Shown here piece by piece: positions 27,577 through 35,607 of a stretch of 64,000 nt of DNA. This DNA is from CAYRHN01 sp964424115. Its GTDB lineage: Bacteria; Chloroflexota; Anaerolineae; Anaerolineales; Anaerolineaceae. The notes under the pieces are model-generated. The model was not told where the DNA came from and did not search any database. It saw only the letters and a program-made list of their open reading frames with translations. The DNA is taken from the NCBI GenBank assembly GCA_964424115.1, contig CAYRHN010000019.1, positions 1 through 64,000 on the forward strand, given 5' to 3'. The number at the start of each line of letters is the position of its first letter. The first letter of the stretch is position 1. The translations under genes and the position numbers were made by a program.

Positions 27577-28287
27577 ATGAAAGCAGTGGTACTTGCAGGA
27601 GGTAAAGGGCGGCGATTGTTGCCCTACACGCAGATCATCCCCAAACCGTTAATGCCGATTGGGGATAAACCGATTCTGGAAATCTTGCTCCTTCAGATGA
27701 AACGCGCGGGTATTACCGACGTGGTTCTGACCGTTGGGCACCTGGCGGATCTATTGCGTCTTTTCTTCCAGAATGGCGAACGCCTGGGAATGAACATCCA
27801 ATACAGCTATGAAGAAAAACCGCTCGGAACTTCTGGCCCGATTGCTTTTGTGGAAGGTCTGGATGATACTTTCCTGGTCACCAATGGAGATGTGCTCACT
27901 ACCCTGGATTTGAAAGAATTGCTCACCTTCCATAAGAACGAAGGCTCCATGATCACCATTGCTACCCATACCCGCAAGGTCAAGGTCGATTTGGGGGTAG
28001 TGGTGACAGATGGGGACCACCGCGTAACTGGGTATATTGAAAAGCCGACTTATGATATCCAGGTCAGTATGGGAATTTATGTGTTTGAACCTCACGTCCT
28101 CCAATATATCCCGAAAGATGAATATCTCGATTTCCCCGACCTGGTGTTGCGCCTGATCGCTGCGGGGGAGAAGGTCTCTGTATATCCTTTTGATGGTTAT
28201 TGGGAAGACCTGGGCCGCCCTGACGATTACCAGCGTGCCAGTTGTGATTTTGAAGAACTTCGTAAAGTCATCTTACCTGAGGAATAA
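27577..28287 (+). CDS. Sugar-1-phosphate nucleotidyltransferase
   Basis: The 236-residue product is a minimal NTP-transferase fold: AVVLAGGKGRRLLPYT (nucleotide loop), KPLMPIGDKPI, TNGDVLT (metal-binding Asp) and the product-site segment GYIEKPTY. It is about the size of PtmE/RmlA-like enzymes and lacks their hexapeptide acetyltransferase tails. It charges a sugar-1-phosphate with a nucleotide, presumably to feed the adjacent dehydratase. Base and sugar are not predictable. GGAGG precedes the start, 9 nt after the dehydratase. Confidence 0.88.
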   Translation: MKAVVLAGGKGRRLLPYTQIIPKPLMPIGDKPILEILLLQMKRAGITDVVLTVGHLADLLRLFFQNGERLGMNIQYSYEEKPLGTSGPIAFVEGLDDTFLVTNGDVLTTLDLKELLTFHKNEGSMITIATHTRKVKVDLGVVVTDGDHRVTGYIEKPTYDIQVSMGIYVFEPHVLQYIPKDEYLDFPDLVLRLIAAGEKVSVYPFDGYWEDLGRPDDYQRASCDFEELRKVILPEE

Positions 28288-28289
28288 CT

Positions 28290-29429
28290 ATGAATTGGAG
28301 CGTTCCTTTAGCCGATTTAGATTATGGCCCGGAAGAAGAGGCCGCGGTCATCTCTGTCCTGCGTAGCAAATGGCTGACGATGGGTGAGGTGACGCAGCAA
28401 TTTGAAGCACAATTTTCCGCTCTCGCCGGTTGCAAACACGCCTTTGCGGTCTCTAATGCCACGGTTGGACTGCACCTGGCCTGCACGGCGCTTCAGTTGG
28501 GCCCTGGCGATGAGGTGATCGTCCCTTCGCTTTCCTTTGTGGCCACCTCTAACGCAGTCCTCTATACGGGCGCGGATATTCGTTTTGCAGAGATCGTTGG
28601 GCCAGATGACTTGACCATTGATCCTGCCGCGATCGAGCAGGCCGTCACGCCGCGCACCAAAGCGGTGATCGTCATGCACTACGCCGGCTTTCCCTGCCGG
28701 ATGGCGGAGATCATGGCGGTTGCCGAACGCCGCGGTCTGGCGGTAATTGAAGACGTGGCCCATGCCCCGGGCGGTTTCCTCGATTCGCGCGCGCTTGGCA
28801 CCTGGGGAAAGATCGGCGTGTTCAGTTTCTTCTCGAATAAGAACCTCTCCACAGGAGAGGGCGGGATGGTGGTCACAAATGATGATGCGCTGGCTGACCG
28901 TATTCGCCTGCAGCGTTCGCACGGCATGACCAGCCTGACTTTTGATCGCCACAAGGGGCACGCTTTTTCGTATGATGTGGTCGACCTCGGCTACAATTAC
29001 CGTATCGATGAGATCCGTTCTGCCTTGGGGTTGGTACAGCTCAACAAGCTGGCTGAAAATAATGCCCGCCGCCGCGACCTGGTGCAGCATTATTACCGGG
29101 AATTGGAACCGTTGGGTGTTGGGCTGCCCTTTGCCCATTCCAGCCGGGGAAATCCCACTCATCACATTTTTCCCATCCTGTTGCCGCCCGGGCATGACCG
29201 GCAAGCCTTTATGACTACCTTGCGCGACCAGGCCGTCCAATCCAGTATCCATTACACACCCATCCATCTGTTTACTTACTACCGCCAGAAGTATGGGCAG
29301 CTTTCATTGCCGGTCACAGAGGCTACCGCCGCTCGTGAAGTAACCCTCCCCTTGTACCCCACCATGACGGAAGACCAGCTTCGCCTGGTGGTGGAGGCGG
29401 TCAAAGCGGGATTACAGGCTTCTAAATAA
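28290..29429 (+). CDS. DegT/DnrJ/EryC1-family sugar aminotransferase
   Basis: The 379-residue PLP enzyme has the family motifs VSNATVGLHLAC, PGDEVIVPSLSFVAT and SFFSNKNLSTGEGG, where the Lys in NKNLS is the Schiff-base residue, and GYNYRIDEI. It would convert the 4-keto sugar nucleotide from the adjacent dehydratase to a 4-amino sugar using glutamate. It begins 2 nt after the nucleotidyltransferase stop, so all three are one operon, which ends at the following terminator. Confidence 0.92.
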   Translation: MNWSVPLADLDYGPEEEAAVISVLRSKWLTMGEVTQQFEAQFSALAGCKHAFAVSNATVGLHLACTALQLGPGDEVIVPSLSFVATSNAVLYTGADIRFAEIVGPDDLTIDPAAIEQAVTPRTKAVIVMHYAGFPCRMAEIMAVAERRGLAVIEDVAHAPGGFLDSRALGTWGKIGVFSFFSNKNLSTGEGGMVVTNDDALADRIRLQRSHGMTSLTFDRHKGHAFSYDVVDLGYNYRIDEIRSALGLVQLNKLAENNARRRDLVQHYYRELEPLGVGLPFAHSSRGNPTHHIFPILLPPGHDRQAFMTTLRDQAVQSSIHYTPIHLFTYYRQKYGQLSLPVTEATAAREVTLPLYPTMTEDQLRLVVEAVKAGLQASK

Positions 29430-29453
29430 TCATCTGTTTGAAAAGCAGGTAAA

Positions 29454-29481
29454 ACAAGCGCCAGGGCAACCTGGCGTTTGT
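29454..29481 (+). terminator. Strong terminator hairpin ending the exopolysaccharide operon
   Basis: A 12-bp stem (ACAAGCGCCAGG with CCTGGCGTTTGT, one G-U pair) closes a GCAA tetraloop. It is followed by GTTTAA on the plus strand and preceded by A-residues, so it could also act on the minus strand. Confidence 0.75.
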
Positions 29482-29510
29482 GTTTAACCCGGCAATTCTC
29501 TACCGAGAAA

Positions 29511-29519
29511 TGGTACAAT
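29511..29519 (+). promoter_or_regulatory. Extended -10 promoter for the HEAT-repeat gene
   Basis: TGGTACAAT is a TGn-extended -10 hexamer (TACAAT) located 46 bp before the ATG of the HEAT-repeat gene; no clear -35 element is seen. Confidence 0.45.
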
Positions 29520-29564
29520 GAAGTGTGTAAGGACAAAACCTAATTTAAAAAAAGGATAAAGGAT

Positions 29565-30989
29565 ATGACCAATACAGAGATCAATTCTGTGCCTGGTTCT
29601 CAACCCGGGGATTCATCTATCCGTCAAAAGACCTACGAAGAAGAGATCGCTGAATGTATTGCCAACAGTGAGTCACCTGACCCGCGTAAACGCTCAGCCG
29701 CCATCCGACGCCTGTGCCAGATGGGTCAGGGCATTCCGCAGATCATTGCGGCCATGTCTGATTTGAACTCCTTTGTGCGTACCGAGGCGGCTGCCTCGAT
29801 CGGGTTCATCCTGAAGGAAGCCACGCCCGAGGTGGAAGAATTGCTCCTGGAATGCATGGAAGACGCCAATGGTTTTGTCCGTTCCGCGGCCATCCTTTCA
29901 GTGGGAAATTTAAAGGTGACTGCGGCGCTGCCGCTGGTCCGTCAGGCGCTGGAGGATGAAAATAAGCATGTGGTCTCGCGCGCGATCAAAGCTCTGGGGC
30001 GGATGGGGGATCAGGAAATGCTGGAACCCTTGCGAGCTTTCCTGGAGGACCCCAACATCTACCTGGTCGGTGCTGCTGTGGAAGCCCTGGGGTTATTGGA
30101 AGACCGTTCCTCCGCCGGAAAGATCATGGAAATATTTGACCGGATGGCGACCTATCCACAGAAGAATTCCATCGAAGTTTCTAAGGCCTGCCTGGCTGCC
30201 CTTTCCAGGATTAATGACGATCAGGCGGTGCCTTTCCTGGTGCGGGTTGCCACCACCCAGGTCGGCATGCGCACTGTTGCCATCGATGCGCTTTCTGCTA
30301 TGAATGTGGAGCCTTATATCCAGGATCTTCTTCCGCTCCTGTTAGATTCTGGGGAGAGCGTGCGCACTCACATGGTTTCTTTGATCGTTGACAAGAAGAT
30401 CCTTGCTGCTCTTCCGATGGTGCACGAGATGTTCAAAAGCTTTAATGCAAATGTCCGTCAGAGCGGCGTGTTGGCGGTTTATTGGCTGAAGGATGAAAGT
30501 GGACGCAGCTTGCTCTATGAAGTATGTCTGGCCGATAAGACCCCCCATCTGCGCGCCCTGGCGGTAGAGAAATATATTCAGCTTTTCGGCGCGTCAGGGA
30601 TTGAAGACCTGCTGTGCCTGGCTTCGGATCCCAATCCGGAGGTGCGCCGCAGGTTGGTGGAAGGGATCTGGAATTCCCAAATAGTCACCCCCAGCGGACT
30701 GGCTGCCGTGCAGAAAATGGCCCTGGATGAGATCCCCGAGGTGGCGGATATGGCAAAATTGATCCTGGAGGCCTTCCCGCAGCCAAATACTGCGCCGGTC
30801 CCGGTCCAAATGTGCGGACCGGATTGCCTGTTCCCTGCCCGACTGGCCTCTCAGGCACCTGCGCTGCACAGCTTGCTGGTGGAATGGCGAAAAGAGCTTC
30901 CTCGCCTTTTCTCTATTGAAAGACGGGAACGCCTGGATGAGATCAACCGGGCCCTGGAAGCCCTTATCCGGGAGATCCCTAAAGAGTAG
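29565..30989 (+). CDS. HEAT-repeat protein
   Basis: The 474-residue cytoplasmic protein consists of about 10-12 helical HEAT/PBS-lyase-like repeats, visible as recurring patterns such as SFVRTEAAASIGFIL, GFVRSAAILSVGNL and KHVVSRAIKALGRMG. There is no signal peptide or catalytic motif. HEAT proteins are binding scaffolds; the partner is unknown. It has its own promoter, just after the polysaccharide terminator, with AAAGGATAAAGG ahead of the start. It ends convergent with the following minus-strand operon. Confidence 0.88.
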   Translation: MTNTEINSVPGSQPGDSSIRQKTYEEEIAECIANSESPDPRKRSAAIRRLCQMGQGIPQIIAAMSDLNSFVRTEAAASIGFILKEATPEVEELLLECMEDANGFVRSAAILSVGNLKVTAALPLVRQALEDENKHVVSRAIKALGRMGDQEMLEPLRAFLEDPNIYLVGAAVEALGLLEDRSSAGKIMEIFDRMATYPQKNSIEVSKACLAALSRINDDQAVPFLVRVATTQVGMRTVAIDALSAMNVEPYIQDLLPLLLDSGESVRTHMVSLIVDKKILAALPMVHEMFKSFNANVRQSGVLAVYWLKDESGRSLLYEVCLADKTPHLRALAVEKYIQLFGASGIEDLLCLASDPNPEVRRRLVEGIWNSQIVTPSGLAAVQKMALDEIPEVADMAKLILEAFPQPNTAPVPVQMCGPDCLFPARLASQAPALHSLLVEWRKELPRLFSIERRERLDEINRALEALIREIPKE

Positions 30990-31006
30990 TTCTTAAGGCC
31001 AGGATT

Positions 31007-31789
31007 TTATTTCTTGCGCGGGAACCAGGGCACAAAGGCGCTGGTAGTCTCGATATATTCCTTATATCCAGGGCGGCTTTCCATCGTTTTCTCCAGCAGC
31101 GCCACGCCGGAAACCCGCAACAGGAAGAGGGTCATCAAGATTGGGCTGAAGATAGACCACCAATTATCGGTCGCTGCTGCGATCAGGAAGTATCCCCACC
31201 ACTGGGCGGAATCGCCGAAATAATTCGGATGGCGGGTATAACGCCATACCCCACGGGCCATCACTTTGCCTTTGTTCTCCGGTTTGGATTTGAACTGCGC
31301 CAGCTGCATGTCGCCCACCGCTTCAAAGAAGAAGCCCACCAGCCAAAGTAAAATTCCAAGTACATCCAGTATGGTCAAAGCCGAGGGGTAGCGGTTATAT
31401 TGAGCAACCAGCAGGGGAGCGGAAATGATCCACATCAGCACGCCCTGCAGCAAGAAAACCTTGAACAGGCTTTTCCAGCCCCAGCTTTTCCCGGCTTCGT
31501 TGCGCCATTTTTGGTAGCGGAAATCTTCGGGTTTGCCCAAGTTTCTGCGCAGGATATGGATCGAAAGCCGCAGCCCCCAGATGGTGGTCAGGCCGCTGAT
31601 CAACAGCTTGCGAACCCAATAACCGTCCGGGGTCAGAACAAAGTACAACCAGGTGGCGATCACAAAACCGGTCCCCCAGAAAATATCCACGATACTGGAA
31701 TTCTTCATCCGCAGGCTGACCAGCCAGAGGAGCGTCATGAGCGTCAGGATCACTCCCAGGCCGATTAAGTAAATTAACATGAAAGGCAT
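31007..31789 (-). CDS. DUF1295 / steroid-reductase-like membrane protein
   Basis: The 260-residue protein has about six or seven membrane segments and the conserved C-terminal motifs of the DUF1295/5-alpha-reductase/isoprenylcysteine methyltransferase superfamily: GVWRYTRHPNYFGD, SGVALLEKTMESRPGY and YIETTSAFVPW. Such enzymes act on lipid or isoprenoid substrates using a nicotinamide or SAM cofactor; the exact reaction is unknown. It is the last gene of the minus-strand operon headed by the candidate selenoprotein, 16 nt after the DegV gene. Confidence 0.88.
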   Translation of the reverse strand: MPFMLIYLIGLGVILTLMTLLWLVSLRMKNSSIVDIFWGTGFVIATWLYFVLTPDGYWVRKLLISGLTTIWGLRLSIHILRRNLGKPEDFRYQKWRNEAGKSWGWKSLFKVFLLQGVLMWIISAPLLVAQYNRYPSALTILDVLGILLWLVGFFFEAVGDMQLAQFKSKPENKGKVMARGVWRYTRHPNYFGDSAQWWGYFLIAAATDNWWSIFSPILMTLFLLRVSGVALLEKTMESRPGYKEYIETTSAFVPWFPRKK

Positions 31790-31805
31790 CTAGTTACTCC
31801 CTTAC

Positions 31806-32642
31806 TTATTTTTGGGTGATGCAGGCAAACCCGGCTACATTGGGACCGATGTGGGCGCCCAAAACTGGATTGATGATTCCAAGCCATTCTTCTTTTCCGG
31901 GGATCAGTTGGCGCACCTCGTTTTGAATTGTCTGTATGGACGCCAGCCCCCCTGAATGCAGAAACGCAATCCGTTCCAGCGGGCTGCGGGATTTGATCAT
32001 CTCCACCAGACGATCGATCGTCCTGTGCCGGGTGCGCACGCGTTCCACCCCCGAAACCCCATCGTACATCTTGAGGATCGGCTTGATCTGGATCAGGTCG
32101 CCAATTCGAGATACTGCGCCGTTCATTCGTCCGCTTAAGCGCAGGTATTTGAGCGTATCCAATCCGGCCGCCACATAGGTACGCTTTATCTGGTCTTCCA
32201 GAACCGGAAGGATTTCCTTGACCGATAGACCCTGCTGAGCCAGCTCTGCTGCTTTTTGTACCAGGAAGCCGGTTCCCAGGCTGAGCTGGTGCGAGTCCAG
32301 CACGGTCACTTTGGCAGATGTGGTTTCCTTGGCCGCGGTTTCGGCCACGCTCATCACCCCGCTCAAAGTGGCGGAAATATGAATGGAGAGGATCTCATCC
32401 GCTCCCTCGCTGGCCAGTGCATCATACATGGCGTGGAATTTTGCAGTGGAAGGAGCTGCAGTGGTGGGGTGGTGGCTGAAGGTGGGCAGTTTTCTGTAGA
32501 ATTCTTCCCGGCTGATGTCAATGCCGTCCAGGTAAGCGTGATTTCCCACATGGATGTACATGGGTATCACATAAATACCCAGGCGGTTGATGATCTCGGC
32601 CGGAAGGTCGCAGGTGCTGTCGGTGAGGATACGGACCGTCAT
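31806..32642 (-). CDS. DegV-family fatty-acid-binding protein
   Basis: The 278-residue product has the DegV signature: N-terminal ILTDSTCDLP, THHPTTAAPS-type first lobe, SISATLSGVMSVAETA, SHQLSLGTGF and the C-terminal HSGGLASIQTI lobe. DegV/FakB proteins bind a fatty acid and present it to FakA for phosphorylation. No FakA is in this window. The gene follows the DUF4345 gene by 5 nt and precedes the DUF1295 gene by 16 nt, suggesting a lipid-linked role in the operon. Confidence 0.93.
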   Translation of the reverse strand: MTVRILTDSTCDLPAEIINRLGIYVIPMYIHVGNHAYLDGIDISREEFYRKLPTFSHHPTTAAPSTAKFHAMYDALASEGADEILSIHISATLSGVMSVAETAAKETTSAKVTVLDSHQLSLGTGFLVQKAAELAQQGLSVKEILPVLEDQIKRTYVAAGLDTLKYLRLSGRMNGAVSRIGDLIQIKPILKMYDGVSGVERVRTRHRTIDRLVEMIKSRSPLERIAFLHSGGLASIQTIQNEVRQLIPGKEEWLGIINPVLGAHIGPNVAGFACITQK

Positions 32643-32647
32643 GGAAT

Positions 32648-32992
32648 TTACCTCAGGATGAGAATTATTCCAAAAATAACCTCGATTGCCAGGCTGATCC
32701 AGTTTGATGATGCATGTGATTTGTCCAGAAAGATCGAAACCAGGCGTACCAGCGCGATCCCCAGATATCCAATGCCCAACATCAGGAAGCCGGTCTCACC
32801 CAGGACAAGCGGTGCGATGCCCAGCGCAATGAATAACCCGCCGAAGATGGCGCGGATCTCTGATATGCCGCGTGGTCCTTCGGCCTTCAGGCCGGTGAAG
32901 CCGTATACCGAGGTGGGTTTTACCAGTGCCAGCAGCCCGGTGCCGATCGTGCCAATGGCAGCGATGATCTTAAGGATGTCGATAAAATTCAT
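32648..32992 (-). CDS. Small membrane protein, DUF4345-like
   Basis: Start ATG 32992 has a perfect GGAGG box (spacer CTAAT) that lies inside the end of the upstream peroxiredoxin gene; the stop codon of that gene ends 1 nt before this ATG. The 114-residue protein has four hydrophobic segments and the DUF4345-type pattern GLKAEGPRGISEIRAIFGG. Function is unknown. Tight spacing means it is co-translated with the candidate selenoprotein. Confidence 0.82.
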   Translation of the reverse strand: MNFIDILKIIAAIGTIGTGLLALVKPTSVYGFTGLKAEGPRGISEIRAIFGGLFIALGIAPLVLGETGFLMLGIGYLGIALVRLVSIFLDKSHASSNWISLAIEVIFGIILILR

Positions 32993-32993
32993 A

Positions 32994-33473
32994 TTAGCCT
33001 CCATTAATCATATTGATTTCATCTAATAATTTCAAGACCTCTTCGTTTTCCGGAATGTCCGACATGGAATGGCCGTAATGAACGAAGCGGACTACCCCTT
33101 GCCTGTCGATGATCACCTGGGCGGGCATCCGACCCAACTTGAACAGGTTAACCTCTTGCCCATACAACTTCAATACGCTGGCCTTTGGATCCGGCAACCC
33201 AGTGAAAGGAAGATCGTGTTCGCTCCAGTAGGCCGCAAAAGCCCGCTCATCTTCTGGACCGATCACCACGATGCGCGTCTGGCGCTTGACAAATTCCTGA
33301 TAGTCCTGGCGCAACTGCGCCATATGCCGTTGGCAGAATGGTCAGACGAACCCTCGGTTGAATACAAGCAGGAGATTCGTCTGCCCTTTTAATTCAGACA
33401 AACGAAATAATTTTCCCTCGAAATCCTGGAGGGTGAAATCGGGCGCTGGGGTATTCAGGGATACTTTTGGCAT
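32994..33473 (-). CDS. Peroxiredoxin-like AhpC/TSA-family protein, candidate selenoprotein (UGA at codon 44)
   Basis: From ATG 33473 (AAGGAG with a 7-nt spacer) the frame reads through a single in-frame TGA at 33344-33342 and ends at TAA 32994, giving 159 residues. The part before the TGA has the family opening PAPDFTLQDFEGK and a strand NLLLVFNRGFV; the part after continues PFCQRHMAQLRQDYQEF, with later GLPDPKASVLKLYGQ and GRMPAQVIIDRQG. So the TGA stands exactly where relatives have the catalytic Cys, giving a U-x-x-C motif (Sec44, Cys47). All other sequence is intact with no frame change, arguing against decay. A hairpin suited to be a bacterial SECIS follows (33307-33322). It presumably reduces peroxides. 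Standard calling would give only a 109-residue fragment from Met51. Confidence 0.85.
33307..33322 (-). promoter_or_regulatory. Candidate bacterial SECIS element of the peroxiredoxin-like gene
   Basis: On the mRNA, UGGCGC and GCGCCA form a 6-bp perfect stem with an AGUU apical loop. The stem begins 19 nt after the UGA and the loop 25 nt after it. A small loop with G among its first two bases, 16-37 nt from the UGA, is the published bacterial SECIS pattern. It is a fold read by eye; no energy was computed. Confidence 0.65.
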
Positions 33474-33521
33474 CGCGTTTCTCCTTTCTGATTGAACGTT
33501 GTTATGATAATTATACTTCCT

Positions 33522-33550
33522 ATCTTAGCAAATAGTATCGACTTTGTCAA
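33522..33550 (-). promoter_or_regulatory. Predicted promoter of the selenoprotein operon
   Basis: On the minus strand, a perfect -35 TTGACA (33550-33545) is followed after 17 nt by TAAGAT (33527-33522). The -35 lies in the left arm of the inverted repeat shared with the divergent promoter. Confidence 0.55.
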
Positions 33551-33599
33551 TATATATCTTGATAATATATTGACAAAATATAGACAATATTATATACTA
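33543..33599 (+). promoter_or_regulatory. CarH-like operator and promoter between divergent operons
   Basis: Two consecutive 11-bp direct repeats, ATATTGACAAA (33567-33577) and ATATAGACAAT (33578-33588), overlap a near-consensus promoter on the plus strand: -35 TTGACA (33570-33575) and -10 TATACT (33593-33598), 17-nt spacer. The arms 33543-33555 and 33565-33577 also form a 13-bp perfect inverted repeat that covers the opposite -35. Tandem 11-bp repeats across -35 to -10 are how CarH tetramers bind in the dark. Confidence 0.65.
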
Positions 33600-33643
33600 G
33601 GCTATAAGATATTGGATTGTCGTGGACGATCGGAGAAGAAAAT

Positions 33644-34951
33644 ATGACCGAGCCCAATCGAACGCCCCTCTACAACCTCAGCGCAGTTTTACGAGAAACC
33701 GGCTTACAGGCCGATGTTCTGCGCGCTTGGGAACGGCGTTACGAGCTGCCTCAACCCCAACGCAGCCTTGGAGGTCACCGCCTGTACTCGGAATATGATC
33801 TCCTTACGATCAAGTGGCTCTGCGCGCGCCAGGCGGAAGGATTCAGGATCAGCCAGGCTGTGGAATTATGGAAGGAGATCGCCACTGCCGGACGCGATCC
33901 TCTTTTCGAATATACACCGCCCTTGCCGTTGATCTCCGCCGCTGGAACCACATTGGAGATTCTGCAGAAGGAATGGGTCAAGGCCTGTTTGAATTTCGAT
34001 GCCCCTAAAGCTGAGGAAATCGCCGCTCAGGCTTTTGCTATGTTCCCCGTTGAGACAGTCTGTCTGGATGTGCTCCAGAAGAGCATCAGCCAGATTGGCG
34101 CGCTGTGGTATCAGAACGAAGCTTCAGTGCAGCAAGAACATTTTGCCACTGCCCTGGCGGTCCAAAAGATTGAAGCCCTGATTAGCGCCTTGCCAAAATC
34201 CGCCCGTCCGCAGACGATCCTGATCGGCTGCCCGTCCGGTGAGTGGCATACGTTCCCTGCGCTGATCCTCTCTTTTCTTCTCCGCCGAAAGGGCTGGAAT
34301 GTGGTCTATCTCGGCGCTAATGTTCCTTTAGACCAGATGGAACAAACTGCAGCCATGATCCGTCCTTCGTTAATTATCCTTGCCGCCCAACAGCTCAGGA
34401 CGGCTGCTGCCTTGCATTCTGCGGCCGTCCTTTTCCTGCGCCTGGGTATTCCTCTGGCTTACGGCGGTTTAATCTTCAGCCACTTGCCGGAGATACGCGA
34501 CCGTATTCCGGCCCATTTTCTGGGAGATGATCTGCACGTTTCTGTCAACCGCATTGAGCAATTGCTGGCTTCGCGCCTCGCGGCTCCGGCGGCGGTAAGG
34601 ATAGAGGATATATATTCGCAAACCACCGAGGCCTTTCGCTCCCGGCTGCTTATGATCCATACCCGGGTGATGGAACAGCTCTCCCAAGAGAGTTTGCCTG
34701 TTGAGAGCCTTCTTGAGGTTAATGATTTTTTTGCGACTGCCATTCTTTCAGGCCTGGAATTGGGCAACCTTGCCTTCCTGGAGTTTGACCTGGAGTGGCT
34801 TCGTAAACTCTTGATCGACCGGAATATCCCCGTCGAGAAGATGACCCCCTACCTGGATGCTTACCGGCAGTCTATTGATCTTGAAATGGGCCAGGCCGGC
34901 CTTGTCATCACAGCCTGGATGTCTGCTTACCAGGCCGCGCATCATTCGTGA
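33644..34951 (+). CDS. CarH/LitR-type B12-binding photoreceptor transcription regulator
   Basis: ATG 33644 with GGAGAAG upstream is preferred to an earlier alternative codon; the product is 435 residues. It has an N-terminal MerR-type winged helix (residues 8-75, RAWERRYELPQPQ and GHRLYSEYD), a helical cobalamin-binding domain with the W-x9-EH light-sensing motif (W155, E165, H166), and a Rossmann-type B12 domain with the lower-ligand region E200-W-H202. The canonical E/D-x-H-x-x-G ends in Pro instead of Gly. In CarH proteins adenosylcobalamin holds a DNA-bound tetramer in the dark; light breaks it and derepresses. Placement beside the photolyase and a peroxiredoxin-like selenoprotein fits a light-stress regulon (inference). 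Confidence 0.92.
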   Translation: MTEPNRTPLYNLSAVLRETGLQADVLRAWERRYELPQPQRSLGGHRLYSEYDLLTIKWLCARQAEGFRISQAVELWKEIATAGRDPLFEYTPPLPLISAAGTTLEILQKEWVKACLNFDAPKAEEIAAQAFAMFPVETVCLDVLQKSISQIGALWYQNEASVQQEHFATALAVQKIEALISALPKSARPQTILIGCPSGEWHTFPALILSFLLRRKGWNVVYLGANVPLDQMEQTAAMIRPSLIILAAQQLRTAAALHSAAVLFLRLGIPLAYGGLIFSHLPEIRDRIPAHFLGDDLHVSVNRIEQLLASRLAAPAAVRIEDIYSQTTEAFRSRLLMIHTRVMEQLSQESLPVESLLEVNDFFATAILSGLELGNLAFLEFDLEWLRKLLIDRNIPVEKMTPYLDAYRQSIDLEMGQAGLVITAWMSAYQAAHHS

Positions 34952-34973
34952 ATATCAATCAATTGGAGAAAAT

Positions 34974-35585
34974 ATGCCCCGAAAAAGAAAAATTCAATTC
35001 AATCAAATGGCTCCTGATCTGACCCTCCTTGACACGTCAGGGATCCCGGTCCAGCTTTCCAGTCTGTGGGCAAAGCAGCCCCTGCTCCTGGCTTTTACCC
35101 GTCATTTTGGCTGTACCCAATGCAAGGAGATGCTGGAGGAATTGGTGGCGGGCAAGGAAAAAATTACCCGAGCCGGCCTGAGCATCGCTGTGGTCACCCA
35201 GGGTACACCTGAGACCGCTGCTGCTTTTGCAAAGAAATTTGCTCCCGGCTTGTTGTGCCTGGCCGACCCGGATCGAAAAGCCTATCGGGCTTACGGTTTG
35301 GAGCGTGGCACACTGTTTCAGACTTTCCTTAATCTAAAGGTGCTTACTGCGGTTTCCAATTCCCGAAAGAAGGGTTATGCTGTGGAACCGCCTCCTGCGG
35401 GACAGGATGCCATGCAAATGTCGGGCACTTTCATCGTCAGTACATCCGGCAAAGTTCAACTGCCCTATTACTATGACGACATTGCCGATCATCCGCCGCT
35501 GGACCTTTTGTTGAGTGGGGTGCTTTCTACCCGTTGGGACCAATCGTTTGAAGGCCCTGTTGGGCCAGGCATGAAAAACGAATAA
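34974..35585 (+). CDS. AhpC/TSA-like thioredoxin-fold protein
   Basis: Start ATG 34974 is preceded by GGAGAAA; the longer upstream frame overlaps carH. The 203-residue product has a peroxiredoxin-like start (QMAPDLTLLDTSGIPVQLSSL) and a C-x-x-C motif in FTRHFGCTQCKEML, then PDRKAYRAYGLERGT. This resembles the peroxiredoxin-like family of AhpC/TSA proteins. It probably handles peroxides or disulfides. Both active-site residues are ordinary Cys, unlike the UGA-bearing protein transcribed divergently. It lies 22 nt after carH in the presumed light-controlled operon. Confidence 0.85.
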   Translation: MPRKRKIQFNQMAPDLTLLDTSGIPVQLSSLWAKQPLLLAFTRHFGCTQCKEMLEELVAGKEKITRAGLSIAVVTQGTPETAAAFAKKFAPGLLCLADPDRKAYRAYGLERGTLFQTFLNLKVLTAVSNSRKKGYAVEPPPAGQDAMQMSGTFIVSTSGKVQLPYYYDDIADHPPLDLLLSGVLSTRWDQSFEGPVGPGMKNE

Positions 35586-35607
35586 ATTACTAATTGGAGA
35601 TTAATTA

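Noticed and set aside
33069..33392. A 107-aa plus-strand frame opposite the candidate selenoprotein
   Set aside because: It has no ribosome site or family pattern and is antisense to a well supported gene.
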